A stretch of 64,000 nt of DNA, taken from contig OY970833.1 of assembly GCA_963853835.1 (NCBI GenBank), forward strand, positions 16,206,474 to 16,270,473, read 5' to 3'. The stretch is from Calendula officinalis (lineage: Eukaryota; Streptophyta; Magnoliopsida; Asterales; Asteraceae). The notes below the pieces were generated by a model, which was given only the letters and a program-made list of their open reading frames with translations, had not been told where the DNA came from and searched no databases. Positions 63,201-64,000 of this stretch are shown piece after piece. The position numbers and the translations under genes are program-made. Every line of letters begins with the position of its first letter. Position 1 is the first letter of the stretch.

Positions 63201-64000
63201 GACAAGGCAGATGATAGAATCTGCCAGAAAGTGAATTTTTTTTAAACTCGTTTTTAATAATTTACAAGTCAAGTAAGCTTGACACGGTCACCAGGGCCAA
63301 TTGTTGGGCCTTTTCAGTATAGCCCCTTTCGATTCTGCCTGTAACTCCTAGACCGTTAGTGGGCTCACGATCCACAAGATATCCACGGAAAGCTCAGAAC
63401 GTATACTACAAGAGGCGAGAAGGCCCGAGATCGTTATTCTACGCTGAAGCAGGTCAAAATCCGTCGAGAAGGCAGATGACAGAATCTGCCAGAAGGTGAA
63501 TTTGTTTTAAAACCCGTTTTTAATAATTTTCAAGTCAAGTAGGCATGAAACGGAGACCCGAGCCCAAAGTTAAGGCCTTTTCATTAAAGCCCCTTTCGAT
63601 TCTGCCTGTAACTCCTAGACCGTTAGTGGGCTCACGATCCCAAGATATCCTCAGAAAGCTCGAAACATATGCCACAAGAGTCGAGAAGGCACAGGATCGT
63701 GATTCTATGCCGAAGTAGGTCAAAAATCCGTCGAGAAGGCAGATGACAGAATCTATCAGAAAGTGAATTTGTTTTAAAACCCGTTTTTAATAATTTACAA
63801 GTCAAGTAGGCATGAAATGGAGACCCGAGCCAAAAGTTATGGCCTTTTCAGTAAAGCCCCTACCGATTCTGCTTGTAACTCCTAGACCGTAAGTGGGATC
63901 ACGATCCACAAGATATCAACGGAAAACTCAGAACATAAACTACAAGAGTCGAGAAGGCACGGGATCGTGATTCTATGTCGAAGCAGGTCAAAATCCGACG
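57205..64000 (+). repeat. Satellite domain D to the window end
   Basis: Continues the 267-bp array in the same orientation. A block marked by GATTCAGGCCCGAAGCAGG and TTTTTTGAAAACTC recurs near 57635, 59238 and 60836, offsets of about 1600 (six monomers). From ~61.5 kb on, the monomers are more varied and I see no block repeat. A shortened unit (TTATGAGCTCACGATATC) is at ~62302. The array runs out of the window at 64000. No gene. Confidence 0.88.

Noticed and set aside
13933..64000. CENP-B-box-like 17-mer in the monomer
   Set aside because: The TTCG and CCCG stretches do not have the spacing of the box on either strand.

Overview
This window is heterochromatin from a plant nuclear genome. About 55 of the 64 kb is a single tandem satellite, and one decayed Ty3/gypsy LTR retrotransposon lies inside it. 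Plant origin is inferred from the retroelement: its primer-binding site matches plant initiator-Met tRNA, its gag-PR-RT-RH-INT order and protein motifs are those of plant Ty3/gypsy chromovirus-like elements, and its LTRs are about 1.7 kb. The species cannot be told from the sequence. I see no host protein-coding gene, tRNA, rRNA or CRISPR. Nearly all open frames outside 7.3-11.9 kb are chance frames in the satellite, whose ~267-bp monomer is 3 x 89 codons.

Layout. 1-5349: satellite, with a distinctive monomer class up to a deletion scar at ~4461 and other classes after it. 5350-13935: the retroelement, on the + strand. It comprises a 5' LTR (5350-7091), PBS, leader, broken gag and pol (7295-11902), polypurine tract, second LTR (11937-13667), and then a second PBS, leader and gag start (13668-13935) cut off by satellite. 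13933-64000: satellite without interruption, all monomers in the same orientation.

The satellite right of the element is organised in higher-order blocks. A ten-monomer block (~2.66 kb) occurs at 17.36-28.63 kb, with one copy expanded to 13 monomers. A 2130-bp tandem pair lies at ~30.0-34.3 kb. Blocks repeat at 2620, 2124 and 3786 bp in 39-52 kb, including an almost identical 3786-bp tandem pair at 44.46-52.03 kb. Blocks of ~1.34-1.6 kb (5-6 monomers) occur at 55-61 kb. Rare breakpoints (deletion scars, chimeric monomers) have been copied with the blocks and mark how the array grew. One 56-nt tract at 57149-57204 is not normal satellite and includes a short inverted piece of it.

How the parts relate. 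The retroelement cannot be autonomous: gag and pol carry at least two frameshifts and five in-frame stops. Its right end was lost by a breakpoint with 3-nt microhomology to the satellite. No unknown coding system was found. The noteworthy biology is the structure and amplification history of the satellite, the tandem LTR-internal-LTR-internal remnant, and dyad symmetries in the monomer. Coordinates of block edges are by eye and can be off by tens of bases.
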